A stretch of DNA of 64,000 bases from Camellia lanceoleosa (Eukaryota > Streptophyta > Magnoliopsida > Ericales > Theaceae). Under the pieces are notes generated by a model. That model had not been told where the DNA came from, searched no databases, and worked only from the letters and a program-made list of their open reading frames with translations. Where the stretch lies: the NCBI GenBank assembly GCA_025200525.1, contig CM045762.1:121708979-121772978 (forward strand). The letters run 5' to 3'. This document shows, in pieces, positions 23,391 to 35,676 of the stretch. Position 1 is the stretch's first letter; each line of letters opens with the position of its first letter. Position numbers and translations under genes: made by a program.

Positions 23391-25450
23391 AGGTTAGATC
23401 CCACTTCATTTCAAATGAGAAACACTAATTTGAAATCCTATGTATCTGCATATATGTGTATCAAGATTATCTTTTTGAGTGTTATAGAAAAAAATTTAAT
23501 CTCTTGCACAAACTAGCTTGATATTGAAGTTATATGAAAGATTTGAACATTTGATTGGTTTCTCTTGTTCCTGTGTTATTTTCATCTTCTGTCTTTTCAC
23601 CACTTGGTATTCATTCATTCATTTTGAGCAATATCTCTCCGGCATCTTAGGCGAATCTGTAGGTTTCTGTGCTGATATTTGTTCCTTTCTTTTCCTCTGG
23701 AATTGTGATACTGAAAGCTCCTACTCTAAGCATAAAAATTCCTTTTCTTAAAGGACTTTCTTTAACTATATTTAAAAAATTCAATCTAGTTATTTTCCCT
23801 TGCATCGGCACCATGGGAAATTTCAGTTGCCACTTCCTCCTAAACAGAGTTTGGCTTTGCTGTAGTTGTTTTCTCAAGAACATGGATAATGTTCATTGAA
23901 TTCACTTTCTGATCAGGATTCATTTACATTAATTGAATTATTATACACTCCAGTGGCATCCTTGTGACTGTAAAGAACTCTGTTGTAATCCGTATTTGTC
24001 ATAGCTAGGGTTTTCCCCATACTTTGATTACCAACATACATGCGTGAAGTAGCGTGACGTCCAAAACCAGAATTTTGAGCTTCTAGAACAGGAAAATCAA
24101 CTTCAAATTAAGAATCCAAACATGGATCACACCTGCAATTCTTGGAGAATAGCTGGAAATTGAAAACTAGGGTGATTCACTTTGAATTTGCTGAGGAAGA
24201 ATCTAGGGTGAGAGGCTCTCAATTTTTATAGAAGTTTCTTCTTATATGAAAAAGAAGAGAAACTAGGGCTCCATTTGAATCGCTACGTTTTGAAAACATT
24301 TTTCCATGTAAAACTTTTTACAAGAAATTTTTTACTTTCGCCTTTTCTTTTTTTGGTGTGTAAAATATTTTGGATTAATTGCACCAAGACTCCCTCAATT
24401 ATTTGTAAATATCGCTGTACTTTCCTCATTTATGAATCTTAATTTTGAATATCGTGCAAATGCATCGCTTTTGAAGGTGATCTGGAAGTGTTGAAAGTGA
24501 TACATTTTCACAGTTTAAGAGTTCAAAATGTACGATTTCATAACCACCACAATGTTCACAAATTCCCCTAGTCCCCAACCCAACTCACATGACTCCACGC
24601 ACTAGAGCACTAATTTCCAACCTAAACTCTCATTTGTGAAATGACTAACCCAAATTTGGTGGGCAAGTCATTTTCCTTGATTTGGTAGAATAGATTTTAC
24701 ATGTAAAATGTTTTTCTCTAGTTCTTTGCAATCAAACGCAAAAAGACTAGGAAAATATTTTTATTCAAACAAACAGTGCCTCCGTGAGAGTGAGAACAAA
24801 AAACCATTTGACTGAAGTTAGTGTTTTCAGTGGAAGTATTTCATGTTTTAAAGCATGAGTGCACATTTACAGTGTACTCTCTCAAATCCACGAAGTTCAA
24901 TATGGGAGGATGAGTGTGTGGTCTGGACAGTCCAGTCTAGGCCATTGGGCTTGCTATGACTTTCCTTTTAATAATTTATTTTGTTGACTTTTTAAGTCTT
25001 TGGTGTGTTGACTACCTATTAAGAATTTTTTTATTCGATAAATATAGAAATGATTTTATTATCTTTAAAAAAATAGATGATATGTGTCATTTTGAAAATT
25101 GATTGTTTGTTTGTTTAAACAATATAGATAATCAAATCACGGGATTATAATTATCAGTACTATCTAGCCAAATCCACAAAGTGAAGAGAATTTAGTTCTT
25201 ATAATTGTTTATTTATTTATTTATGCTAGGATCTGGTTCTTAGAATTCAAATAAGGTTTTGAGAATGTGGTTTTTATTTATTTTATTTTTTTAATGATGA
25301 AAAACTTCTCCAAAGTAGAGAGGGCCTTTTGGATCCATTCTTGCAGAATAAATCTTAGATGCTTGCAATCTCTTGTAAATTACAATATAGGTAACAACGA
25401 GATCCGAAAATCCAATACGTTTGAATTTATGAGTCGTCTCTTAACTATTG
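23391..25450. other. Intergenic, between convergent genes
   Basis: This includes the Z-ISO 3' UTR region just after 23390. Around 24270-24770 there is a degenerate inverted pair: TTTCCATGTAAAACTTTTTA near 24300 against TTTTACATGTAAAATG near 24690. This suggests an old MITE. I see no ORF resembling a protein. Confidence 0.4.
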
Positions 25451-25451
25451 G

Positions 25452-25906
25452 GATGAGAGCATCTCCAAGATACTCTTTAAATGAGACTTGTTAGCTATTA
25501 TAATTAGTATTATCATATTTTAGTTACTCTAATGAGCTAGTTATTACAAATAGTTATTTTAACAAAATTCTTCAATATTAGCTATATTTGAAAAGCCTTG
25601 AGACACTCTTTAAACAGTTTGTGTGTATACACAAGTAAAATAAAGAATTGCGTTGGAGTATATAGATAAAAAATGAAGAAAAATGTTTGGTAGCTCGAAT
25701 TTGTATGTCCTGAATGACTCGAATATACTAAAACGACGTCTTTCATCTTCAAAACAACGTTGTTTTGAGACATTCGAGCTATTTAGATCATACAAATTCG
25801 GACTATCAAGCATTGTTGAAAATGAATTAGGCAAAATAAAGAATCACTTTTTTTTTTTTTATAGTTTAGCTTTTGAAAAATGAAGTATAATTGGAGTTGT
25901 TCTCAT
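25452..25906. mobile_element. MITE with terminal GAGCATCTCCAA-type repeats
   Basis: The left end GATGAGAGCATCTCCAAGAT is inverted at the right as AATTGGAGTTGTTCTCAT. The centre (25690-25805) is a second inverted pair around the palindrome AAAACAACGTTGTTTT at 25751-25766, with AAAACGACGTC just before it. Confidence 0.65.
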
Positions 25907-26283
25907 GTGGATTGAGGATATAGTATTTGGTGGCAGTTATGCATTAATTTCCTTTCTGCATAAAGTAAGAAAAATGGTTAGATTCATCTCACGTTTCACA
26001 TATTAGAAGCAAATTGATTAGAGTTGTTTGACAAGGTAATAAAGCAAATAGAATTATTCCGGAACTAGAAGATTTAAAAAAAAAAAAAAAAAAAAAAAAT
26101 GAAATGAAAACAAAATTATTAATAAAAGAAAAGAGCCATATCTTAACTCAAAATAGTAAGCTATGCCAATGTTAAGGTCTTGGTACTTTGATGAACAAAA
26201 AAAAAAAAACAGAAAAAAAAAAAAAAGAAGAAGAAAAAAGATTCAAATCTCGCAAAGACTATAACTTCTCCATGGGTTTATTG

Positions 26284-29200
26284 TCATGGCGAGTGAGCTC
26301 TATGTAAGTCTCTTATTAGTAACTTGGATGATGAAATGGTTCCAGACACAGCAAGAAGGCAGCCCAACACAATGAGCAATCCATTGAGAACGATAAGCGG
26401 TCTTGATATCTGATTCCAGAAAACCTTGGTATAGAATGCACATGGAAAAATGATGCAAATTGCAACGCTGACGAGCGAGCCTGTAAGGCTGAGAACGTAC
26501 TCAAAGTAGGGCACCGCGAGAGCCAAGGCTAGTATTATGAGCAACAAAAATGAGCCAACACTGCCTCGAACGATCGTCCTTGTCCTGGATTTCATGTTCA
26601 TGGAATGAGAGAGATGGTGATCGAGATGCATTGCGAAGGGTGCAAATTCGAGTGCGTATTTGGTCATTGGGGTGAGAACCGTTGCCCAGAGCGCGATCTT
26701 TGTGACTATGAGGTTGCGAGGCATGCTGAGGGTGATTTGGGAATTTACTTCAGGGCCAAACATTTTGGCACCCATGAAGGCTAAGGCTGTGTAGAGTAGT
26801 GTCACCAATGTGAAGCTCACTATAGATACCTGCATGCAAAAAGGTAATTAACATGTGAGTTTGAGAATTCAATATGTTCTTATACCAATTGAGAAATCGG
26901 TATGCTCTCATACCAATTGAAAATAATGTTAATTTATCACATTATTAAAATGGATATTGTTTAGATTTGATAGCTTCTTAAGTACATAACACACATTGGT
27001 GAATAAGAAAAAATTAGTGTAACATATTAGTTTGTATAACATCTTTTTGCAGAAATGATAGACTCTTGATGCAATGGACATGAAGAATGAATTTGTTCAT
27101 ACACATTTTTAGTGTGTGAAGAGAAAAAATTCACATCATTCATTGCTTGATACTTGTCAAGTTATTCTCCAAAAACTCAATAAAAAGTATTGGATTCCAT
27201 TATTTCAATCAATGAATTTGAAGTTAGAGCACCACATGGATATATCCCAGGAACAAAAAATAATTTCTCGTGTAAACAATACACAAAATGTGATTGTGGA
27301 CCTAATACTCAAAAAGTGTAATGGCCTTACCTAAAATGGTAGGTTCTACTATTTCACAACCAATCAAAATATATGTATTAATATTCTTGAAATGTGTAAA
27401 TAAAATCGGACTCATGAACATCTCTATTCCTTTTATGTAATGGAGAGAATTTGTATTTTATTTTTTATATTAATATATGATCAAGTTTGGATGACAAGAA
27501 TTTTAAAGGAGAACCATAGTATAGTTGTGGCTTTCTATGATTCTAATGTTTAAAATGAACTGAAATAATAAAGTTATTGATTTTAACCAGAATTATATTA
27601 TCAAACTAAGTAAGAATATGATTCCCTTACTTTCTCACAAGAATCTCATATGTTTAGAAAAATATTAACTATTTAAGAATAAAAATAATTATGAATCACA
27701 CCATATTTATTTTTTATTTTTTCACAAAGAATCCTAATAAAACCAAACACGTGAATCTTAATGGTAATAATATTCTTTTTCTGGCTCAAAATTTTTATAA
27801 TCCAAAAGTTGCATGTACATGTATGTTGCCATGCAATGCTATTATGTAAAATGAAGCAATTATAAGTTGACTTGAGCTTTTGCCAAACAACAATGCTACC
27901 CTCCTTTAATTTATCACTTCTAAATTATTTCTAGTGATGTTATATTGATCATTTAATTTATCACTTCTAAATTATTTCTAATGATATTATATTGAGACTA
28001 GATTTCACATAATAAAATATTTGATAAATCAAAATTTAATATTTGTCAAACACATCATTAAAAGTGATTTTTAAGAGTTATAAATTAAGTATCTCAATTT
28101 TTTTTTTTCCCTAAAAAGACACTTAGTGGGACTAACGGGCACCCCCCCCCCCCCCCCCACTTAACCAATTTTCAGATGGAATAAAAATGTGATTACAATA
28201 TTTCAAAAGATATAAAAAAAATTACAAAAAAACAAGATAATTTTATTCATACAAAAAATTGATCAGAATAATATGATAATATCATTATTGTAAAAAAAAA
28301 AAAAAAGTAATCATCTTCAATGATATTTTATTTTAAAATAAAATATTCAAAATAAACTACATTATTATGAATATTTTACTTATATAATATTACTCAATAA
28401 CATATTTGTAAAGTAACCAATATAAGTGGAGTAATCTCTTGAATGGAATAGTCTCTATCATAAGACCAATCAATATATGTACAGCTACTACTACTATTAT
28501 TATTATTTTTTATAATCACTTTATATTGACATTTTCAAAAGAATATTTTTTATAATTGAGTGGGGGCAATTACCCCTATCATATATTGCCCCAGTATACC
28601 TTCACCATACATAAGTCTTATGAGAAATGCAACTAGAATAATTTGAATTATCTTACCCTTAATTTTTTTTCTTTTCAAAATAATATTCACATTTTCCTTT
28701 TAACCTTTTACATTCTCATGTGCAGTAGCGTAGTCAGGAATTCAGTGTAGAGGGGACACAAATTAATGATAATTTGGTTCCATTTTTCTAAAAATACTTT
28801 TCAAAAAATTCTACTTTCTTATTTTCCGTCTTTTTTTGTTTTTACTGATTTTTTTTAATATTTTAAGCAATTTTTTTTTTTTACCTTTTAGACATACCTA
28901 CATAAATATACCTAAAAAGTAAAACAATTGTGAAAAAAAGACTTTTTAAAAATTCACTAAATACCAAAAATACAAAAAAAAAAAAATTACGAGAATTCAT
29001 TTTTTTGTATTTTTATGTATTTATTAATTTTTTAAAATATTTTTTCACAAATTTTTTACTTTTTAGATACATCTAAGTAAGGTTTAAAATTTTAAAAATA
29101 TTCACTAAAAATAAAAATCAAAAAACACGAAAATCAAAAAACTCAATTTTCAAAAAACTTAATCCAAAAAACTCAAACTAAACAAAATGATTAATTTTTT

Positions 29201-32200
29201 TTTTCATACTAAACAACAATGATATATTACTAAACTTAAATGTTAAGAGTTCATTTGGATAAATGTGAATTTTAAATTAAAGGATTTGAGATTAAATTTT
29301 ATACAAATTTTGAAGAGTAACTATTTTATAGATGGATTGGAAAATTAAAAAAGAAGATACGTTGAGACAGAAATGATATATTTTAGTATAGAAATTCTAT
29401 AAAACATATTCCAAAAAAAGTGTTTATCATATGTCGCAATTATGATCTTCGTGATCTTTAGTTATAACACATTATAGTGTTAGATATAATTTAATTATAA
29501 TTTCTTGTAGTTGTTATTTTAGTTATAACTATATATCAACTAATAGTTAGTTATGACTCGTTCTGATATTAGTTATGACCTATTGTAATTTTTTTTTTAA
29601 TTTTTATAATTGAAGATGTGTTGCTTGATTATAATTTATATAGTGGTCATTTTAATTATGAATGGAAAGAAACATATGAAAGATAAATTTCACATGTCAA
29701 ATGTAATTAATAATCCAATAAATTCTATATCTTTATTGAAATTAATTATGTTTACATATCAATAATGATAGACATCACTATTATATTGAAATTTTTATAG
29801 ATAATAATATGACTTATTATAGCCTCTTTATTTTCAATCAAAATAATCATTATTGTTCTCATAATTTTAAAAATGTCATTAACATTTCACTTTAAATAAT
29901 ATTTTTATAATTTAATGTATTTTCTTTATGTTAAAAAAAACAAAAATTCCCAAAACTTAGATGGGGGCACGTGACCCTTTGAGCCCAACATGACTCCGCC
30001 CCTACTCATGTGGGAGACAATAAAAAACGAAAGGGGTGTGAATATCATTTTAAATGAATACTAAGGACTCGTTTGGGAAGCAATCGGTTTAGCTAAAAAG
30101 TCAAAAAGTTATTAAAAAAATCAAAAAGTCAACAACTCATACCAAAAAGTCAAAGATTCTCCTTTCTCTTTACTTTTTACACATCTTTTCGTAAAAAGTC
30201 AAAAAACTATCCCAAACATATTAAGTTTTTTTTAGCTCATATTTTAATCAAATAACCAAAAAGTTACTGAATTAACATGTTCCCAAACGAGACGTAACTA
30301 GCACATCATCCATATGAATCCCACAAGGAAAAATTAACAAATAAAAAACAGAAATTTTTTTTTGAAAAAGTAAAAGAAATTTAAGTAATAGAAGTGGGAA
30401 TGACAAACCTTAGTGAACTTGGAGGGATCTTTCATCTCCTTATGAATATTTGGGAAGACAATATGTCCTGCAAAACTGAATATGTAAAGCCCAGAAATCG
30501 CCGGAATATTCTCAACATGAAGAATCGGTATCTCCCTATTCGCCTTCATGCCTCCCAAAATAGGCGTTAAAGCCACCATCGTAAAAATAATGAGTGACAT
30601 AAAAATACCCCCGGTGGAAAGAAAAGATATAGAAGAAAGATCTCTCAGCCACAAACTGGGAAGCGCGACCAAGACCGCGATCACAGTCAGCAGCTGAGAG
30701 GTCGATAAGTGAATTGAGGGTAAGTCGAAGTGGGCCCCGAAAAAGACGGTATTCAAGTTGTCGTGGAGAGAGATTGTGTAGGAAACAAGAGCCATGAAGA
30801 TTTCCATGTAGATGAAAGAGGCTGCTAGGAGCCTTCCTTTGGTGCCGAAAGCGTGGTGTCCGATATCGGTGTAGTTCATTAATTTGGGGTTGTTGGAGAG
30901 GCATTTTCCGAGGAGGTGGGAACTGTATGCGCAGACTATTCCGAGGCCAACGAGGAGGAATGCAGAGGACCATCCTCCGTTTTGTAGAGCATATGGAGTT
31001 GATAATTGCCCAAGTCCTGTTAAACATTAGTACGATGTTTCAGGTAAAGAATTATTTATTTTTGATTTAGGGCATCCACGATCGGATGACTAAAAAAGTG
31101 TATTAAGGTGTGTTATATGACAAAAAATAATAGAAGTGGGACCCAAAAAATGTTTGTGAAGATGTGTTAAGAGTTTGTTAATTTTATAGAGTGAGTGGTA
31201 GTGCAATGGATGTATTAAGGGGTGTGTTAAATTTATATATATATATATATGTGTGTGTACATAATAAATAAAATAAATAAATAATTTAGTTTAATCAAAA
31301 ATTTCAAGTCCAAAAAAAAATCCCAACAAGTAAAAAAAAAAAATAATAATAAAAAAAATAATAATAATCTTAAAAAAAAAAAAAATTGCCGTTGACCGGT
31401 CAACCGGCCGGTCAACCCGTAAGAACACAAACACACTCCTCTCCGCTAACTAAAACCCTCGTTGCAGATAACAAACAATTTAACACACACGACTAACATA
31501 CACCACTAACACACACTAATCGATCCACTGCAGCACCAAACAACAAACCTTGCTAGCTAAAACTTACCAACTGACACTAACACTCTCCTTAACAGCTCCA
31601 CTGTGGATGCTCGTAAGGCATCTACAATGGAATAGCTAAAAAAGTATATTAAAGTGTGTTATATGACAAAAAGTGATAAAAGTGGGATCCAAATATATGT
31701 GTTAAGGTGTGTTAAGAGTTTGTTAATTTTAGAAAGTAAGTAGTGGTGTAATGGATGTGTTAAGGGGTGTGTTAAGATGTGTGTTAAATATATATATATA
31801 TATATATGTGTGTGTGTACATAATAAATAAAATAAATAAATAATTTAGTTTAATAAAAAATTTCAAGCCCAAAATTAAATTTTAAGTCCAAAAAAAAATC
31901 CCAACAAGTTAAAAAAAAATAAAAAAAATTTCCGTTGACCGGTCAACCGGCTGGTCAACCCGTAAGAACACAAACACACACCTCTCCGCTAGCTAAAACC
32001 ATCGTTGCAGATAACAAACGTTTTAACACACACCACTAACACACACCACTAACACACCTACTAACAGCTTCATTGTGAGACCAAAAACAGAAAATGACTT
32101 GCTAAAAATTAGCAACTGACACTAACATAGTATTTAGCTACTCCATTGCTGATCCTCTTAGCATGTCAACATTAAGAGTACTATGTGAGCTAATGTAGCA

Positions 32201-32910
32201 TGATGTGATATTGATTACGTAATATTCTATTTAAGAATATCAAAAATAATGTGACATAACTTATTTAGTGTTTTAAATCAATCATTTAGTAAAAAAATTA
32301 CAAGCGGGAGATGTTAATTCACTTTTATTAAATAATTATTGAGTTGTGAAGCATCAAAAGTAAAAAGGAAGAATGAAGAAGAACAGTGAGAAGGCAAAGT
32401 TAAAAAGAAAAATGATATACACAAGTCTCATTTTTTAAAGCGAAATAATTAATTGATAATTAAAAAATTATAAAAAAATAAAATAACATATAAGAATAAT
32501 TGATTGATTAATCATTCAACTTGAAATATAAATCTATTTTTTGAATTAGAATAACACTACTCAAGTTAAAAAGGGAAGATATTAATACCTATAAGCATTC
32601 CAACCATGTTGATGACAGCATGAGCAAAAGAACTGTTGGCGTTTACTCTAGGAGTAGCAGCATGGTCGATCACACTACTACTCTTGAACAACTCCTCCTC
32701 AGTACTGATATTGTTGTCGCACTTACACACCTTCTCTTCTTCCTCTAAGCACACACTGCACCTTTCCAATGACGACGGCACAGCAGCAGCAGCAAGCTTT
32801 CTGGCATGCACCGTTTCGCTGGCAACTTGACTCCGATTACCCAAACAGACACAATCCGAGTTTGGTACACAACAAGGTAGCTTTGCTATGGCTTTACACT
32901 TCTTCCCCAA

Positions 32911-32913
<3 letters not shown>
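26284..32913 (-). CDS. AVT1-type vacuolar amino acid transporter (three exons)
   Basis: Exons on the minus strand are 32913-32589, 31016-30409 and 26829-26284, with GT-AG introns of about 1.57 and 3.58 kb, giving 492 residues. The first ~85 residues are a soluble Cys/Glu-containing tail. The Aa_trans (AAAP superfamily) domain follows, with motifs HAVINMVGMLIG, LSTPYALQNGGW, YSSHLLGKCL, SFAGHIVFPNIHKEMKDP and LTPMTKYALEFAP. About ten hydrophobic segments can be counted. AVT1 family proteins export neutral amino acids across the tonoplast by proton exchange. The exact paralogue cannot be told. An in-frame ATG at 32967 would add 18 residues, mostly an Arg-Glu repeat from the CT-rich leader, so I prefer 32913. 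The frame is intact. The introns host an hAT element and three MITEs. Confidence 0.92.
28723..30004. mobile_element. Non-autonomous hAT element in AVT1 intron 2
   Basis: CTCATGTG occurs at 28715-28722 and 30005-30012, an exact 8-bp target duplication typical of hAT. The left end CAGTAGCGTAGTCAGG and right end GACTCCGCCCCTA are imperfect inverted repeats resembling the CAGTGGCG(T/G)AGCCAGG ends of plant hAT elements. The interior is AT-rich with no transposase frame. Confidence 0.8.
30066..30292. mobile_element. Short MITE in AVT1 intron 2
   Basis: GACTCGTTTGGGAAGCA on the left is inverted as TGTTCCCAAACGAGAC on the right. The interior carries repeated AAAAAGTCAAAAAG. It is similar in style to the element at 16605-17010. 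Confidence 0.75.
31070..31612. mobile_element. MITE copy A in AVT1 intron 1
   Basis: GGCATCCACGATCGGATGAC is inverted at the right end as CAGCTCCACTGTGGATGCTC. It holds the palindromic block TTGACCGGTCAACCGG near 31391 and a (TA)n/(GT)n tract. It is followed within five bases by a second copy. Confidence 0.8.
31617..32155. mobile_element. MITE copy B, head-to-tail with copy A
   Basis: GGCATCTACAATGGAATAGC is inverted as GCTACTCCATTGCTGATCC. The interior matches copy A in order (AAAAAAGT(A/G)TATTAA, the microsatellite, TTGACCGGTCAACCGG, CTCTCCGCTA). The length is nearly the same (539 against 543 bp). Confidence 0.8.
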
Positions 32914-32949
<36 letters not shown>

Positions 32950-33038
32950 AGTTCCCAATTCCCACAAAGTTGGGTTGGGATACTTGCGTACTTGAGTTAG
33001 GCTGGGCTTGAGAAAAGAGTGAAAGGGAGGGTGGGAAT

Positions 33039-33046
33039 ATTTATAA
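33039..33046 (-). promoter_or_regulatory. Putative TATA box of the AVT1-type gene
   Basis: TATAAATA on the minus strand lies about 125 bases upstream of the chosen ATG at 32913, with the CT-rich leader (32915-32942) between. The spacing suits a plant core promoter. Confidence 0.6.
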
Positions 33047-33049
33047 GAC

Positions 33050-34223
33050 GGGGAGGAGGAAAAGGATTGAAATTGATACGCTTACGTTGTCATATATCAT
33101 ACTAAACTAGAAAAGAATCTTAAGTCACTACTACTACTGTTAGATATGCGTTTCTGAGTGGGGGAGGTGGTTCCTGCTACTTGGGGTACAGTATAATTTA
33201 GCTTTAGCAATTTGCTACAATGCAACACACAACCTCTTGGCTCCTCCATTCCATGCACGATTAGTGAGAGAAATGGACGAGAGAGAGAGAGACGACAAGT
33301 TTCCAGCAATCCTATAAATTTAGAAAAATATCCAGAAAAATATATAGAAAACAAATCTATAAATCACAATTATTGTAGATGGAATTAACATCACACAAAT
33401 TTTAATTCTACACCATATAACTCATTTCAGGATAAATGTCAAAGGATATATTCATAGCCCATAGCATTTTTGATTTTTTTTGAGAGGACAAGAGAGTAGT
33501 TATTTGTCTCAACATATTATCAAAATTTTTTAGTAGTACTTGGGGATTTGTCCAGAGAGATGCAGTAGTACTTCAAGATCTATTACATGTTGAAGGCCTT
33601 TTGTTGTTTTTATCATCTGTTGTTTTGACACAATTTTTTGGTTATTATTGTTATTAGGGTTAGTTATACTTAATATTTTTTCACTTTCATCAAAATTTCA
33701 CTTTAAATCATTCACTTTCAATTATGATAGTCAACGTCAAAAAAAAATTATGATAGTCAATCTCCGTCAAATTGTAATTTTATCTTTTTGTCCATCTATA
33801 ATTTAAGAGCCTAACAAAAATTAAAAGCAAAAGGAATAAGGTAAGATTTTGATAAAAGTGCAAAGCTGCTATGTGCAATTAACCCCCTTCTTCTTCTTCT
33901 TCTTCTTTTTATTATTATTATTATTATTATAATTATGAAAAATGTTAAAAATAACCTTAAGAGTTGTTGTTTGTGCTAGAAAAAGTGTATTGAAATGTCT
34001 AAAGAATGAATAAAAATATTTTAAGATATGTAAAATATGTATTAAGATTATAAATATTTTGATATTGTGTTTATTATTGACAGTACTTAGGATTGTCATT
34101 AGCAAAACCTTATTATTATTACAATATGTAAAAAGGAAATAGGAGAAGGGGAGACTACATAACACACTAATAAAATTTGAACCCAAGCATCACGCTTACC
34201 AAGCCAACCCCTTGGTCTTAGAA
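33050..34223. other. Intergenic, upstream of the AVT1-type gene
   Basis: This holds probable promoter sequence at its left end, then AT-rich DNA with a (TTC)n/(ATT)n microsatellite at 33889-33932. No gene is recognised. Confidence 0.4.
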
Positions 34224-34720
34224 CACTACAAGAATTTACACAATTGCCGACCATTTTTGCCGACCAAAAAAATTTTGGTCGCCAAAAAATGACATTTGGC
34301 GACCAAATATTAATTAGTCGCGAATGATCATTATTTTTAGCGACCAAATATTATTGGTCGCAGAAGGTTATATTTTGGCGACCAAAAAAAGAGTTGGTCG
34401 CAGAAAGTGGCATGTTTTTGCCGACCAACTACAAATTTGGTCGCGGAAGGTCATATATTTTTTGACGACCAAAAATTTGGTCGCCAAAAACTTATTTTCA
34501 GCAACAAAAAAAAATTAGTCGCCAAATTTGTACTTTTAGCGACTAATATTTTAGTCGCTGTTGATTGAGATTTGGCGACTAAAAAAGTTTGTCGGTGAAG
34601 GTACCTTTTTTGCGACTAATATGGTCTTTTGGTCGCCAAAAGTGGGGGAGGAAAATTTGATTTTTATAGAGGCGGGAATTGAATTTTTTTTGCGACAAAA
34701 AAGTTTGGTCGCCAGTTTTA
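34224..34720 (+). mobile_element. CACTA-type transposon terminus with subterminal repeats
   Basis: CACTACAAGAA at 34224 is the standard outer end of En/Spm (CACTA) elements. About 500 bp follow with repeated TTGGCGACCAAA / TTTGGTCGCC motifs in both orientations, the usual transposase-binding subterminal region. The element extends to the right. I did not find the matching TTCTTGTAGTG end or a transposase frame in the window. Confidence 0.8.
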
Positions 34721-34735
34721 AAACGACGTCGTTTT
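34720..34735. promoter_or_regulatory. Perfect 16-bp palindrome AAAACGACGTCGTTTT
   Basis: It sits at the inner edge of the subterminal repeats and just before a CT-rich, gene-leader-like stretch. The 14-bp core recurs at 63015-63028. Its role is unknown. The ACGTC core resembles bZIP-binding sites. Confidence 0.5.
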
Positions 34736-35407
34736 GTACCAAGAAAATAGAAAAAAAAAAAAAGAAAAAAAAGCCCTAATCTCTTCTTTCTCTGGCCCGC
34801 TCTCTGTGCCTATGTTGGTCTGTCCTCTCTCTCTCTGTGTTCTCTCTCAATCGGTGCCCACTCTATGTAGCTCACCGAAGTCCCTCACCACCATTGCTCA
34901 CGTCCGTCACACATCGTCACCGCCGCAAATCGCCATCGCCCTCTGTCTAATGGACTCCTCATTTCTAGAAGATCCTCACCCAATCTCACATCATCTCAGA
35001 CCAACGTCAAGACGCCACAGCTAAGCGCCACCGACGCCGCCTCTCATGTTCTCTCACTCTCGGTCTATCTCTCTCTCTATTTCTCGTTCTCTCCCTCTCT
35101 AGCCTTTTCCCTCGGTCTCTCTCTGTCTCTGTATATATATATATATATAATGCGGTGATCATCCGTACTGAGAGAGGGATTTGAGCCCTAATTGATGATT
35201 TTGAAGAGGTTTGTCATGATTTTGCGGTATGATTTTGATTTTGAAGAGGGTTTTTCGCGATCTGGGCCGTGGTTCAATCCTCTGTTCGGTTCGAATCTCA
35301 GTAAGTTTGAGTTTAGCTGTGTGTTTTTTAAGTGATGTGGATGATGGCTAATTGAAATGGGATAATCTGATTTTTCTTTGTTGTTTCACAGTTTCAATCT
35401 GCAACAC

Positions 35408-35676
35408 ATGCATGCCAATCACTTGCTTCTCACAGAGCCTATTAGGATGGCCTCCATTCTCGAGCCATCTAGAGCCGTAAGTTCCATTTTTTTCTTCTTC
35501 TCAATTTCAATGTCGATCTATACATCTTTGGGTATGTATATATATATATGATTGTGACTTTGATCTGGAACTTGTACGATGTTTATTGATTTCACAGAAT
35601 TTCTTCCCCACAATGACAAAGATCGTTGGGACTTTGGGCCCCAGGTCTCGATCTATCGTTAAAGCTGGAATGTCTG
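35408..35676 (+). pseudogene. Fragment of cytosolic pyruvate kinase (5' end)
   Basis: Exon 1 (35408-35476) reads MHANHLLLTEPIRMASILEP and ends at a GT donor. After a ~120-bp intron, 35598-35676 reads NFFPTMTKIVGTLGPRSRS then KAGMS. This matches the N-terminus of plant cytosolic pyruvate kinase. About nine residues that normally stand between SRS and KAGMS are missing, and similarity stops after MSG. The intron is kept, so the piece came from genomic DNA. A non-coding leader-like exon and intron precede it (35150-35390). The catalytic barrel is absent, so it is not functional. Confidence 0.85.

Noticed and set aside
32914..32967. Upstream ATG of the AVT1-type gene adding 18 residues
   Set aside because: The extension is mostly an Arg-Glu repeat from the CT leader; the downstream ATG fits the family better. 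Not excluded.
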